Shown here: piece after piece, positions 45,851 to 54,691 of the stretch
How the letters are laid out: each line of letters begins with the position of its first letter
Position numbering within the stretch: the stretch's first letter is position 1
DNA from: Sphingopyxis sp. LK2115
Lineage (GTDB): Bacteria > Pseudomonadota > Alphaproteobacteria > Sphingomonadales > Sphingomonadaceae
Assembly (NCBI RefSeq): GCF_014595975.1
Contig: NZ_JABWGQ010000039.1
Coordinates: forward strand, 1-64,000
Direction: 5' to 3'
Length of the DNA: 64,000 nucleotides
Program-made: the position numbers and the translations under genes
Notes under the pieces: generated by a model
The model's database searches: none
Told to the model about the DNA's origin: nothing
What the model saw: the letters and a program-made list of their open reading frames with translations, nothing else

Positions 45851-47190
45851 CAGCTATATTCGATCACCGCGTCGCGGCGCAGGTCGCGCAAATAGCGCTG
45901 GGCGCGCTTGTTGACCTTTTCTTCCAGCAGCTTCTGCTCGATCTGCTCGACGTTCGGTGCGGTTGCCGTTTCGGGCATGTCGCGGCCGCACAGCACGAGC
46001 ACGCTGATGCCCTCGTTCGCGGCGCCGAAGGGCTGCGTCGTCTGGCCGACCTGCAGGTCGATCAGCGTCGCCTGCAACGGCGCGGGAAGCGCGCGCATCG
46101 CGATATTGTCGCGCGACACCACTGTGGCTCCCAGCTGCTGCGCCACCGCGTCGGCCGCGCCGCAGCCGGCAATCGTGCGCGTGGCGCTGGCGAACCGGCC
46201 AGCGAGTTCGGAAGCCTTTTCGGGCGTCGTTCCTGCCGGAAAATCGAGCGAAATCTGCTTGAGGCTGAGCACGGCGTCGCGCGGGTCGGCGGTCAGCACC
46301 TGCCGCCGGTCGATCAGCAGCATGATCGAAATGCCGCCGGGCACCTCGATCGGGCCGACCAGCTGGCCTGGCTGCATCTGTGACGCCGCCTCGGCCATCG
46401 AAGCCGGAAGCTGCGCCCCCTTCACCCAGCCAAGATCGCCACCGACCACCGCGGTCGATGCCTCCGAAAACTGGCGAGCATAGGCGGCAAAGCTGCCGCC
46501 CGCCTGGAGTGCCTGAATGATCTTGCGCGCATTTTCGGTGACCGCGGCGATATTGTCGGGGGTCGCCGACAGATAGATTTCGCCGAGGTGGAACTCGTCC
46601 TGGCCCTTGGCCGCTTCCATCTGCTTGACGATCAGGTCGACTTCTTCGGTCGACACGTTGGTCGTCGACTGGATGTTGCGCGACAGCAGGCGGTCCCATG
46701 CAAATTCGCCGCGGATCTGCTGTTTCACGGCGGCCGCCGAAGACCCCTTCGACGCCAGATAGGCCGAGAATTGCTCCGGCGTTTGTTTGAAGCGTGCTGC
46801 CAGGCGGGCGAACTGGTCGTTGACGACATTTTCGTCGATCGTGATGTCGGCGGCGCGCGCTTCCTGGATCTGCAGTTTTTCGTCGATCAGGTTGCTGAAC
46901 ACCTGATTGCGCAGGCGCTGTTCCTCTTCGGGCGGCAGCTCGACATTGTTGTTGGCGATGCGGATCAACGCCATCCGCTGTTCGATGTCGGTCGCGGTGA
47001 TGATCTCGCCATTCACCGTCGCCGAGGGGCGATAGACATTGGGTTTGTTGTCACCGTAAAGCTGAACATTGCCTGGAATGTTCAGGCTCGTCGCGGGCAC
47101 GTCGTCGTCGGCCACCGTCTGCGCAAACCCAGGGGTCACCGCTGCGGCGGCCAGCGCAATCAGGCCGGTCATGGTCGAAAATCTGGTCAT
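45850..47190 (-). CDS. surA: Periplasmic peptidyl-prolyl isomerase/chaperone SurA
   Basis: 446-residue protein with a signal peptide (to about residue 24), an N-terminal SurA chaperone module (VNGEIITATDIEQRMALIRI... FSNLIDEKLQIQEA) and a parvulin-type PPIase domain around residues 205-295 (FHLGEIYLSATP... GGDLGWVKGAQLP... GPIEVPGGISIMLLIDRR). It escorts outer-membrane proteins to the BAM complex, relevant in a genome rich in TonB receptors. In many relatives lptD lies immediately upstream; here bioA does, after a 134-base gap. I chose the ATG at 47190; one at 47217 would add nine residues. Confidence 0.93.
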   Translation of the reverse strand: MTRFSTMTGLIALAAAAVTPGFAQTVADDDVPATSLNIPGNVQLYGDNKPNVYRPSATVNGEIITATDIEQRMALIRIANNNVELPPEEEQRLRNQVFSNLIDEKLQIQEARAADITIDENVVNDQFARLAARFKQTPEQFSAYLASKGSSAAAVKQQIRGEFAWDRLLSRNIQSTTNVSTEEVDLIVKQMEAAKGQDEFHLGEIYLSATPDNIAAVTENARKIIQALQAGGSFAAYARQFSEASTAVVGGDLGWVKGAQLPASMAEAASQMQPGQLVGPIEVPGGISIMLLIDRRQVLTADPRDAVLSLKQISLDFPAGTTPEKASELAGRFASATRTIAGCGAADAVAQQLGATVVSRDNIAMRALPAPLQATLIDLQVGQTTQPFGAANEGISVLVLCGRDMPETATAPNVEQIEQKLLEEKVNKRAQRYLRDLRRDAVIEYS

Positions 47191-47324
47191 CTTTACCCTA
47201 TTCGAGAAAGTCCGCACGCTCCGTATCAGCGGACACGCCCGATGGTCCAGCGCAATCCGCCCTTGGGGTCATTTCGGTGCGCGATAGCGGAACGACGCTG
47301 AACCTAGGCTGAGCAGGCTTCCGG

Positions 47325-48581
47325 TCAGAGTTGGTCGAGCGAGGCCGCGATCGCTTCCCACACCTGGCCCAGTTCCGCAGCATCGGTGCAATAGGGTGGC
47401 ATCACATAGACGCTGTTGCCGAGCGGGCGGAGGAGAACGCCGCGCGTGCGGTAAAAGGCCGCGAGCCGGGGCGCGAGGCTGGAAAGATAGCCCGAATCGG
47501 GCGCCGCCACGTCAAGCGCGGCGATCGTGCCGATCCGGCGAGGATTGGCGACGCGCGGATGATGCGAAAGCCGCGCCAGATGCGCGGCCTGTGCCTCGGC
47601 CAGAGCGTCGACCCGCTGCAACACCGGCTCGTCCCGCCAGATTGCAAGGTTCGCGTTCGCCGCGGCACAGGCGATCGGGTTCGCGGTATAGCTTGACGAA
47701 TGATAAAAGGTCTTGCTGCGATCCTGCGAATAATGGGCGTCGAATATCGGTTCGATGCACAGCGTCACCGCGAGCGGGATCGCACCGCCCGTCAGTCCTT
47801 TTGACAGGCAAAGAATGTCGGGGATCACCCCCGCCTGGTCGCAGGCGAAGCGCGTGCCGGTGCGGCCCCAGCCGGTCATCACCTCGTCGGCGATGAAAAG
47901 GACGCCGTGGCGCGCGCAGATGGCGCGCATCTCGGCGAGCACCCATGCGGGATAGATCAGCATCCCGCCGGCGCCGAGGATCAGGGGTTCGACGATGAAG
48001 GCGGCCGGTTTGGCGGCGCAAGCGGCGTCGAGCGCGTCGAGCGTGGCCTGTTCCATGCCTTCGTTCGGAAAGGGGATGGTGTCGACGTCGAAGAGCAGCG
48101 GCTGCCAGGCGCGGTTATAGACGCCGCGCTCGCCGACCGACATCGTTCCGATCGTGTCGCCATGATAGCTGTGCTCGAGCACGAGGATGCGACTTCGCGC
48201 CACGCCGATGTTGAACCAGTATCCAAGCGCCATCTTGAGCGCGACCTCGACGCTCGTCGAACCGGAATCCGAGAAGAAGACGCGCGTGAGCGGGTCGGGA
48301 GTAATTCGCGCCAGTTCGGCGGCGAGCGTTTCGGCGGGTTCGTGCGTCCAGCCCGCAAAGATGATCTGGTCAAGCTTCTCCGACTGGTCGCGGATCGCCG
48401 CCATGATGCGCGGGTTCGCATGGCCGTGGGTGGTGACCCACCAGCTGGAGATGGCGTCGATCCAGCTGTTGCCGTCGGCGTCGTAGAGCTTCGCGTCCTT
48501 CGCTTTGGAAATCAGCGGGATCGGATCGCCAAGACCGTGCTGGGTGAAGGGGTGCCAGACGGGGGATGGGTTTGTGGTCAT
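47325..48581 (-). CDS. bioA: Adenosylmethionine-8-amino-7-oxononanoate aminotransferase
   Basis: 418-residue class III PLP aminotransferase converting KAPA to DAPA with SAM as amino donor in biotin synthesis. Diagnostic features are VWHPFTQHG at the N-terminus, DAISSWWVTTHGHANP, HSYHGDTIGTMSVG, FIADEVMTGWGRTGT and the PLP lysine Lys261 in CLSKGLTGGAIPLA. The conserved Trp/Tyr residues of BioA (SSWW) are present. No other bio genes are nearby. It is followed by surA and preceded, 56 bases upstream, by the hybrid kinase gene; the gap contains a REP-like palindrome. Confidence 0.95.
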   Translation of the reverse strand: MTTNPSPVWHPFTQHGLGDPIPLISKAKDAKLYDADGNSWIDAISSWWVTTHGHANPRIMAAIRDQSEKLDQIIFAGWTHEPAETLAAELARITPDPLTRVFFSDSGSTSVEVALKMALGYWFNIGVARSRILVLEHSYHGDTIGTMSVGERGVYNRAWQPLLFDVDTIPFPNEGMEQATLDALDAACAAKPAAFIVEPLILGAGGMLIYPAWVLAEMRAICARHGVLFIADEVMTGWGRTGTRFACDQAGVIPDILCLSKGLTGGAIPLAVTLCIEPIFDAHYSQDRSKTFYHSSSYTANPIACAAANANLAIWRDEPVLQRVDALAEAQAAHLARLSHHPRVANPRRIGTIAALDVAAPDSGYLSSLAPRLAAFYRTRGVLLRPLGNSVYVMPPYCTDAAELGQVWEAIAASLDQL

Positions 48582-48602
48582 GCGTGGCCCTTACTCGATT
48601 TC

Positions 48603-48628
48603 GTCGTCCCGGCGTGCACCGGAATGAC
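48603..48628. repeat. REP-like palindrome, copy 2
   Basis: GTCGTCCCGGCGTGCACCGG followed by AATGAC, an imperfect inverted repeat between the hybrid kinase and bioA genes. It shares the GTCRTCCCGGC arm with copies at 18618, 54988 and 55047. Confidence 0.6.
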
Positions 48629-48637
48629 GCAAAAGGA

Positions 48638-50614
48638 TCAGCTCGCAAGCCGCTGCCGCGCCGACCGCGCCTCGCCGCAGCGTCGGATCGCATGGTCGAG
48701 CGCCGACAGGGTAAAGGGCTTGCGCAACACGTCATGGTCGCCGAACGCCGCAACCTCGCTTGCATCGCCAGCATAGCCGGTGACGAACAGCACAGACAGG
48801 CCGGGCCAGCGCTGCTTCAGCCGCGCAACCAGTTCGGGGCCGGTGAGTTCGGGCATCAAAACGTCGGTCAGGATCAGGTCGAACCCGTCCTGCCCCTCGT
48901 TTAGCCGCGCCTCGACGAGCGCCTCGGCCTCCAGCGGATTGTCGCACGCGACGGCGCGATGACCCAGTTCGCAGACCGCATCGACCGTCGCGGCGAGCAC
49001 GCGCGCATCGTCCTCGACCACCAATATGGTCAGCGCATCGGCTGGGATCGCTTCGGCCTCTTTCTCACCCGGCGCCGCGTCGTCGGCGATACCGTGCGCG
49101 GCGCTGGCGACGGGCAGCAGCATCGCGACGGTCGTTCCTTCGCCTTCGGTCGACGCGATCTGCACCTCGCCGCCGGACTGGCGGCAGAAGGCAAAAACCT
49201 GGCTCATGCCCAGCCCTGTGCCCTGGCCCGCAGGCTTGGTCGTATAGAAGGGGTCGAAGACGCGCTCCAGCACATCGGGGGTCATGCCGCAGCCGGTGTC
49301 GATCACTTCGACCGCCAGCATCTGTGTGCCATCCTTGTGCGTGCCGCGCGTGCGGATCGTCAGCGATCCGTGGCCGTTCATCGCGTCGCGCGCATTGACG
49401 GCCAGATTGAGCAGTGCATTTTCAAACTGCTGCCGGTCGATCCAGCACGCCAGCGCCGCAGCATCGAGGTCGAGCGCCAGCGCGATGCGATCGCCGATCG
49501 TGCGTTCGATCAGCGGGGCAAAGCTGCCGATCGATTCGTCGATTGCGGTCATTTCGGGGCGCGCGGGTTCGGCGCGCGCAAAAGCGAGCAGCCGCCGTGT
49601 CAGGTCGGCGGCGCGATTGGCGCCGTCGAGCGCGTTGGAGAGGTGCCGCTGCGCCTTTTCGGGTTCGCCGGGCAGCCAGCGTTCGGCGAGTTCGAGCCCG
49701 CCGACGACGACTGCGAGCATATTGTTGAAGTCGTGCGCGATGCCGCCGGTCAGCTGGCCGACCGCCTCCATCTTCTGCGCCTGACGCAGCTGCGCTTCGG
49801 CGGCTTCGCGTTCGGCCATTTCGCTGCGCAGCGCGATATTCGCCTGTTCGAGTTCGGCGGTGCGGGCCTCGACAGCGGCTTCGAGCTGCATCGCGCGTTC
49901 GCTTTCCGCCGCCTGTTCGCGCCGCGCCAGTCGTCGTTCGCCCTGCACGCGGATGAGCGAGAAGATCGCGCCGATCGCGAGCACCGCCGCCGCGGCGCCA
50001 AGCAGCGAAAAGAGCAGCATCGCCTGATCGAGGCTCGCGCGGTCGGCGGCGGCGATACGATTGCGCTCGCGCAGCAGCGCGCGCTCGTTGGTGATGATCT
50101 GCGTCAGCAGCTTGTCGATCCTGGCCAGCCCGTCGCCCTGGCCCGCGGCATAATATTTGGAGATGGCGGCGACGGTCTGGTTGTAGTTGGCGCTGAGCGC
50201 GGCGTCGCCGAGCTGTGCGCCGCGACTGTCCATTTCCCGCGTCAACTGCGCGACGAGTCGGCTCTGCGCGGGATTGTCGCGGACATTGCGTTCGAGCTGG
50301 GCCACGAATTGGCGCGCGCGGCCCCATTGTTGTTCATAGATGCGCCCGTCCGCCTTTTGCAGGCCGACGGCAAAGCGCCCCAGCGCGGCTTCCGCGCGCG
50401 CCAGCGCGGCATCGACCGAGCGCGTCTGTGCGATCACCTCGAGGCTCTGCGCCTGCCAGCCCAGCGAGCGGTCATAATCGTTGTTCGCGCGCGCCAGCAG
50501 CAGCACGAGCGCGGTCACGACCCCCGCGAGGATCGTCGCCACACCGACCGTCAGCCCAAAGCGTATCCGCTCGCGCCGCCCGTCGGCTTCGCTGTCATGA
50601 TCCCGCTCGAACAC
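48638..50614 (-). CDS. Hybrid sensor histidine kinase with C-terminal receiver
   Basis: 658-residue membrane kinase. TM1 at about 20-42, a roughly 150-residue helical extracytoplasmic sensor resembling CHASE3-type domains (43-195), TM2 at about 197-220, coiled coil to 280, HisKA with phospho-acceptor His294 in GGIAHDFNNML, HATPase with NLAVNARDAM, DTGCGM and GTGLGMS, and a receiver with phospho-acceptor Asp584 in ILTDVLMPE and Lys in RKPF. The start is GTG at 50614, with no alternative Met before the first helix. Signal and output are unknown. It lies 113 bases downstream of spt on the same strand, so co-expression with sphingolipid genes is possible. Confidence 0.9.
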   Translation of the reverse strand: MFERDHDSEADGRRERIRFGLTVGVATILAGVVTALVLLLARANNDYDRSLGWQAQSLEVIAQTRSVDAALARAEAALGRFAVGLQKADGRIYEQQWGRARQFVAQLERNVRDNPAQSRLVAQLTREMDSRGAQLGDAALSANYNQTVAAISKYYAAGQGDGLARIDKLLTQIITNERALLRERNRIAAADRASLDQAMLLFSLLGAAAAVLAIGAIFSLIRVQGERRLARREQAAESERAMQLEAAVEARTAELEQANIALRSEMAEREAAEAQLRQAQKMEAVGQLTGGIAHDFNNMLAVVVGGLELAERWLPGEPEKAQRHLSNALDGANRAADLTRRLLAFARAEPARPEMTAIDESIGSFAPLIERTIGDRIALALDLDAAALACWIDRQQFENALLNLAVNARDAMNGHGSLTIRTRGTHKDGTQMLAVEVIDTGCGMTPDVLERVFDPFYTTKPAGQGTGLGMSQVFAFCRQSGGEVQIASTEGEGTTVAMLLPVASAAHGIADDAAPGEKEAEAIPADALTILVVEDDARVLAATVDAVCELGHRAVACDNPLEAEALVEARLNEGQDGFDLILTDVLMPELTGPELVARLKQRWPGLSVLFVTGYAGDASEVAAFGDHDVLRKPFTLSALDHAIRRCGEARSARQRLAS

Positions 50615-50727
50615 CGGCCTGTCTTACCGGACAAGCGCACGGCCGCAAAGCCGCGAAGGCGCCGCCGCCGGTCCAGGCGCTCGGTTCGCCGCGAAAAGGA
50701 ATCCGCTGATCGGGGGGTGCGCGCGGT

Positions 50728-51930
50728 TCAACCGATGATCCCCGTGCGCTTGCCCGCGCGTTCGAAACGCGACAGGATTTCGCCGACCTGTTCGGCCGAA
50801 TGTTCGGCGCACAGCGAGCAGCGGAGCAGGGTCATGCCCGCCGGGGTCGCGGGCGGGCGCGCCAGATTGACATAAAGCCCTTCCTCCAGCAGCGCCTCCC
50901 ACATCATCGCGCCGCGCTCCAGATCGGGCATGATGACGGCGATGATCGCCGACTGCGGCGCGTCGGTGCCGAGCGTGAAGCCCAGATCGCGCAGCCCGCG
51001 GTGCAGCGCCTTGCTGTTTTCCCACAGATGCGCCCGCTTGTTCGACCCGTGCATCAGCTTGCGGATGCTCGTCGCCGCGGTCGCGACGACGCTCGGCGGC
51101 AACGAGGCGGTGAAGACATAAGGGCGGCAGACGAGCCGCAAAATCTCGAACTTCGGGTGGTTCGACACGCAAAAGCCGCCGACGGTGCCGACGCTCTTGC
51201 TGAAGGTGCCGATGATGAAATCGACATCGTCGATGACACCCTGCGCCTCGGCCACCCCGCGCCCATGTTCGCCGATGAAGCCCATCGAATGCGCTTCGTC
51301 GACCAGCACCATCGCGCCGGCTTCCCTGGCGACGCGGACCATCTCTTTCAGCGGCGCGACGTCGCCGAGCATCGAATAGACGCCTTCGAGCACGACCAGC
51401 TTGCCCGCTTCGGGCGGCAGGCGCTTCAGCCTTTTTTCCAGCGCCTCGACATCATTGTGACGGAAGGCGACGATTTCGGCGTCGCCCATCTTGCACCCGT
51501 CATAGATCGATGCATGGCTGTCGATGTCGAGGATGACATAGTCCCCCTTGCCCGCAATGGTGCTGATGATGCCGAGGTTCGCCTGGTATCCTGTCGAAAA
51601 GACCATGGCATGATCCATGGCGTAAAACTCTTTCAGCGCCTCCTCGCACTCCTTGTGGCCCTGATAGGTGCCGTTGAGCACGCGGCTGCCGGTGGTGCCG
51701 CTGCCGAATCTGGCGAGCGCATCCTTGCCCGCCGCGATGACGTCGCCGTCGAACGTCATGCCCATATAATTATAGGTGCCGAGCAGGATCGTCTCGCGCC
51801 CGTTGCAGATCGCGACGGTGGGCGACAGCACTTTTTCCATCACCAGGCTGAACGGATCGGTGACGCCGGTGGCGAGCAGCGCCTCGCGCTGCTGGATCAG
51901 CGGGTCGAATTTGGAGAAAAGGTCGGTCAT
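50728..51930 (-). CDS. spt: Serine palmitoyltransferase
   Basis: 400-residue alpha-oxoamine synthase that condenses L-serine with palmitoyl thioester to 3-ketodihydrosphingosine, the first step of sphingolipid synthesis. It closely resembles the soluble homodimeric enzyme of Sphingomonas paucimobilis: LLGTYNYMGMTFD, FGSGTTGSRVLNGTY, His138 stacking on PLP in DIDSHASIYDGC, Asp211/His214 in DEAHSMGF, and PLP-lysine Lys245 in GTFSKSVGTVGGF, plus ARPPATPAGMTLLRCS. These features separate it from 5-aminolevulinate synthase and KBL. An acyl carrier protein gene lies 112 bases upstream, as in other sphingolipid producers. The ATG at 51930 gives a slightly shorter N-terminus than the S. paucimobilis protein. 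Confidence 0.94.
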   Translation of the reverse strand: MTDLFSKFDPLIQQREALLATGVTDPFSLVMEKVLSPTVAICNGRETILLGTYNYMGMTFDGDVIAAGKDALARFGSGTTGSRVLNGTYQGHKECEEALKEFYAMDHAMVFSTGYQANLGIISTIAGKGDYVILDIDSHASIYDGCKMGDAEIVAFRHNDVEALEKRLKRLPPEAGKLVVLEGVYSMLGDVAPLKEMVRVAREAGAMVLVDEAHSMGFIGEHGRGVAEAQGVIDDVDFIIGTFSKSVGTVGGFCVSNHPKFEILRLVCRPYVFTASLPPSVVATAATSIRKLMHGSNKRAHLWENSKALHRGLRDLGFTLGTDAPQSAIIAVIMPDLERGAMMWEALLEEGLYVNLARPPATPAGMTLLRCSLCAEHSAEQVGEILSRFERAGKRTGIIG

Positions 51931-52012
51931 ATCAATCGTCCAGAAACCGTTCGCATCAGGCGAAGTCGAGATGCCCCTCGACTTTACGCTATCCCGATGG
52001 GTGTCTCGACTT

Positions 52013-52028
52013 CGCTCGACACGAACGG
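52013..52028. repeat. Dispersed 16-mer, copy 1
   Basis: CGCTCGACACGAACGG in the spt-acp gap, identical to 57718-57733. It lies inside a larger imperfect hairpin (GTCGAGATGCCCC / GTCTCGAC region) and looks like a small dispersed intergenic repeat. Confidence 0.5.
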
Positions 52029-52042
52029 GAAGATGGGGGGGA

Positions 52043-52279
52043 TCAGCCTTGCAGTTTCGCCACTGCCGCGACCAGCTGGCCGACATTTTCGATCTCGGCC
52101 TGCTGGTTCATGCTGATGATGATATCGAATGTGTCTTCGACTTCGGCGACGAAATCCATCACCGTCAGGCTGTCCCATTCGAGGTCGCCGGCAAAGGTTG
52201 TCGCGTCGGTCAGTTCGACGCCCTTTTTGTTGAAAGGGGCGATCAGGCCGTAAATCTGGTCGGTAAGGGCGGTGCTCAT
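52043..52279 (-). CDS. Acyl carrier protein of the sphingolipid locus
   Basis: 78-residue acyl carrier protein. The phosphopantetheine attachment serine is Ser37 in LEWDSLTVMDF, in the usual DSL context, followed by the recognition helix VAEVEDTFDIIISM. It differs from housekeeping AcpP (no ADSLD) and is encoded directly upstream of serine palmitoyltransferase. In Caulobacter and other producers a dedicated ACP beside spt supplies the acyl thioester, so that role is likely here. The ATG at 52279 is the only reasonable start. Confidence 0.9.
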   Translation of the reverse strand: MSTALTDQIYGLIAPFNKKGVELTDATTFAGDLEWDSLTVMDFVAEVEDTFDIIISMNQQAEIENVGQLVAAVAKLQG

Positions 52280-52431
52280 CGGGTGCGTCCCATCAAGGAA
52301 AAGAATGCGCGCGGGAATGGCGCGATGATGCGCGCTTGGCAAGCGATTGCGGCGGGAACAGGGCAGCATCTTGCCGACAATCGCGCGCTGTGCCATCGCT
52401 GTCACGGATCCGAATGCAAAGGGGCAGGGGG

Positions 52432-52998
52432 ATGCCAGACGATCCGAAGCCCGAACCGGGCGCGGCTTTTCCGCCCAACGCCGTGCATCTGGTGCGCACG
52501 ACGCAGCAGATCACGATGCAATTGTCGCAGATGGCCGACCAGAAAGCGTCGATCCTGATGGGTGCGACCTTCGTCGTCTTCACGCTCGCGATCGGACAGG
52601 CGCGCGTCGGGGCAGGGGCGCTGGCGATGCCGCTTACCATCCTGGCGACATTTTCCTTCCTCTCGGCGCTGCTCGCCGTGTCGGCGGTGCTGCCGCGCGT
52701 CGGAAAGGCGCCGCCCGTCGTCTACAAGGACGGCAAGGACCACAGCAACATCCTCTTCTTCGGCCGCTTTTCACAGATGGAAGAGGATGAATATATCGCC
52801 GCGGTCAAGGCGCGGCTGCGCAGCGAGGACGATATTTACGAAATGATGCTGCGCGACACCTATCAGAACGGCATGGTGCTCGCGCGGCGCAAATATCGCT
52901 ATCTTGCCTATGCCTACCGCCTGTTCGTGGTCGGGCTGACGCTGACCTTCGTGGCATTCGGGGTGGAGATGGCCGGGATGGGGTGGGGTAAACCATAA
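52432..52998 (+). CDS. PycTM/DUF5706-like membrane protein
   Basis: 188-residue protein with a short Pro-rich N-terminus, the segment MADQKASILMGATFVVFTLAIG leading into two adjacent membrane helices (about 42-60 and 66-88), a charged cytoplasmic stretch (90-155) and a final helix (about 160-182). The ADQKASIL entry into paired helices resembles the PycTM domain, the membrane effector of Pycsar anti-phage systems, though no cyclic-nucleotide cyclase gene is adjacent. Assignment is by eye and tentative. Start chosen at 52432 (GGGG site); an ATG at 52414 is possible. It is divergent from the ACP gene. Confidence 0.65.
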   Translation: MPDDPKPEPGAAFPPNAVHLVRTTQQITMQLSQMADQKASILMGATFVVFTLAIGQARVGAGALAMPLTILATFSFLSALLAVSAVLPRVGKAPPVVYKDGKDHSNILFFGRFSQMEEDEYIAAVKARLRSEDDIYEMMLRDTYQNGMVLARRKYRYLAYAYRLFVVGLTLTFVAFGVEMAGMGWGKP

Positions 52999-52999
52999 G

Positions 53000-53020
53000 C
53001 CCTTCCCGTGGAGGGGAGGG
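53000..53020. repeat. Short GC palindrome, CCCCTCCC family, copy 2
   Basis: CCCTTCCC-GTGGA-GGGGAGGG immediately after the stop of the PycTM-like gene. Similar in arms to 62871-62892. It could act as a transcript-end stem, but no T-tract follows. Confidence 0.45.
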
Positions 53021-53122
53021 CCATGGCCGCTGTGGCCTTTCTGCCACCGCAGCCGACAATCGGCGCACGCGCCGACGGCAATCTATTGAATCGTAACAAT
53101 CGCGCGCTTATCCGGGACGGCT

Positions 53123-54556
53123 ATGCTGGACCAGCCGACATCCCCCGCCACCCGGCCATTGCAGGGGTTTCGCGCCGAATTTCGCGCGACGCTGGCGCTT
53201 GCCTGGCCGCTGGTCCTCACCAACCTGACGATGTCGCTGATCGGCGCGACCGACGTGCTGATGGTGGGGTGGCTGGGACCGACCGAACTGGCGGCATCGT
53301 CGCTGGGATTCAACCTTGCCATGCTGCTCGGCATTTTCGGCATGGGGCTGGTGATGGGGGCGTCGCCGCTGATGGCGAGCGAGATCGGGCGCCGTGCCAA
53401 TTCGGTGCGCGACATCCGCCGCACCTTTCGCCAGACCTTGTGGCTTGTCGCCGTCGTCGCGGTGCCGATGCTCGTCATCCTTTGGAACACCGGCACGATC
53501 CTGGACCTGCTGGGACAGGACCGGGGGCTGGCCGCGCTCGCGCAGGATTATGTCCGCGCCTATATGTGGTCGATCCCGCTCTACCTGGCGACGCTGGCAT
53601 TCCGCAACTTCCTCGCCGCGCTCGAACGGCCGATGTGGTCGCTGATCGTCGGCGTCGTCGGGGTGCTCGGCAACATTCTGTTCAACTATGCGCTGATCTT
53701 TGGCAAGCTGGGGATGCCCGCGCTCGGCATCGTTGGCGCGGGCGTCGGCAGCGCGCTGACCAACCTGCTGATGCTGTTGCTGATGGTCGGCGTCGTCTAT
53801 CGCGACCGGCAGTTCCGCCGCTATCACCTCCTCGGCCGCTGGTGGCGCAGCGACTGGCCGCGCTTTGTCCAGATGACACGCATCGGCACGCCGATTGCGA
53901 TCAGCCACGCGTTCGAGGCCGGGGTCTTTTCGGCGGCGGTGATGCTGATGGGCTGGATCTCGACCGCCGCCGTTGCGGCGCACGCGGTGGCGCTGCAACT
54001 CGCCTCGCTGACCTTCATGGTGCCGATGGGGCTGGCGCAGGCGGCAACGGTGCGCGTCGGCATCGGCTATGGCCGCGCCGATGCCGACCATATCCGACGC
54101 GCGGGCTGGACCAGCTTTGTCATGGCGACGGGTTTCATGGCGGCAATGGCGGTCATCATGCTGACGATTCCCGGCACGCTCGCGGGCCTGTTCATCGATC
54201 GCACGAACCCCGCCAATGCCGAGGTCGCCGAGCTTGCCGTCAGCTTCCTCATCATCGCCGCGCTGTTTCAGGTCGCGGACGGTGCGCAGGTCGTGGGGCA
54301 GGGGATGCTGCGCGGGCTGCACGACACTTTTGTCCCGATGCTGTTTGCGCTGTTCGGTTACTGGGTGATCGGCATCGGCGTCGGCGCCTGGCTGGCGTTC
54401 GAGCGCGACTGGGGCGGCGTTGGCATCTGGACCGGCCTCGCGACGGGGCTTGGCATCGTCGCGGTGCTGATGCTGACCCGCTGGATGCAACGCGAACGAC
54501 TGGGACTGGTGGCCGCGGCGGCGCCCTTGCGCAAGGTCGTTCCGGCCCCCATCTGA
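53123..54556 (+). CDS. MATE-family multidrug/metabolite exporter
   Basis: 477-residue MATE (NorM-type) transporter with twelve predicted helices in two homologous halves. Family features are ALAWPLVLTNLTMSLIGATDVLMVGWLGP in helix 1, GMGLVMGASPLMASEIG, and in the second half SAAVMLMGWISTAAVAAHAVALQ. It exports cationic compounds with Na+ or H+ exchange; the cargo is not predictable. It stands between the PycTM-like gene and groES without obvious coupling. Confidence 0.93.
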   Translation: MLDQPTSPATRPLQGFRAEFRATLALAWPLVLTNLTMSLIGATDVLMVGWLGPTELAASSLGFNLAMLLGIFGMGLVMGASPLMASEIGRRANSVRDIRRTFRQTLWLVAVVAVPMLVILWNTGTILDLLGQDRGLAALAQDYVRAYMWSIPLYLATLAFRNFLAALERPMWSLIVGVVGVLGNILFNYALIFGKLGMPALGIVGAGVGSALTNLLMLLLMVGVVYRDRQFRRYHLLGRWWRSDWPRFVQMTRIGTPIAISHAFEAGVFSAAVMLMGWISTAAVAAHAVALQLASLTFMVPMGLAQAATVRVGIGYGRADADHIRRAGWTSFVMATGFMAAMAVIMLTIPGTLAGLFIDRTNPANAEVAELAVSFLIIAALFQVADGAQVVGQGMLRGLHDTFVPMLFALFGYWVIGIGVGAWLAFERDWGGVGIWTGLATGLGIVAVLMLTRWMQRERLGLVAAAAPLRKVVPAPI

Positions 54557-54595
54557 CGTCTGCCTCGCGGCGCTGACAATTTTCGCGTCCCTGAC

Positions 54596-54624
54596 TTGAC
54601 GCTGTCACACCCCCGGCCCATATG
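54596..54624 (+). promoter_or_regulatory. groESL promoter
   Basis: TTGACG -35 hexamer at 54596-54601, a 17-base spacer and CATATG -10 hexamer at 54619-54624. Transcription would start near 54631, just at the CIRCE element, so HrcA binding would block it directly. Confidence 0.7.
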
Positions 54625-54632
54625 GCCCCCTG

Positions 54633-54659
54633 TTAGCACTCTCCGCTGGTGAGTGCTAA
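54633..54659. promoter_or_regulatory. CIRCE operator (HrcA-binding)
   Basis: Perfect TTAGCACTC-N9-GAGTGCTAA, the textbook CIRCE inverted repeat bound by the heat-shock repressor HrcA. It lies 33 bases before the groES start, downstream of the promoter. Confidence 0.98.
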
Positions 54660-54691
54660 GCGACATCCATTGCACTATCGGAGGGAAATCC

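Noticed and set aside
50728..51930. 5-aminolevulinate synthase instead of serine palmitoyltransferase
   Set aside because: Residues around GTYNYMGMTFD and ARPPATPAG match serine palmitoyltransferase, and a dedicated ACP gene is adjacent.
52432..52998. Complete Pycsar anti-phage system
   Set aside because: No nucleotide cyclase gene lies beside the PycTM-like protein; neighbours are lipid and transport genes.
53108..54490. Histidine/arginine-rich open frame antisense to the MATE gene
   Set aside because: Skewed composition typical of antisense frames; the sense strand encodes a clear twelve-helix transporter.
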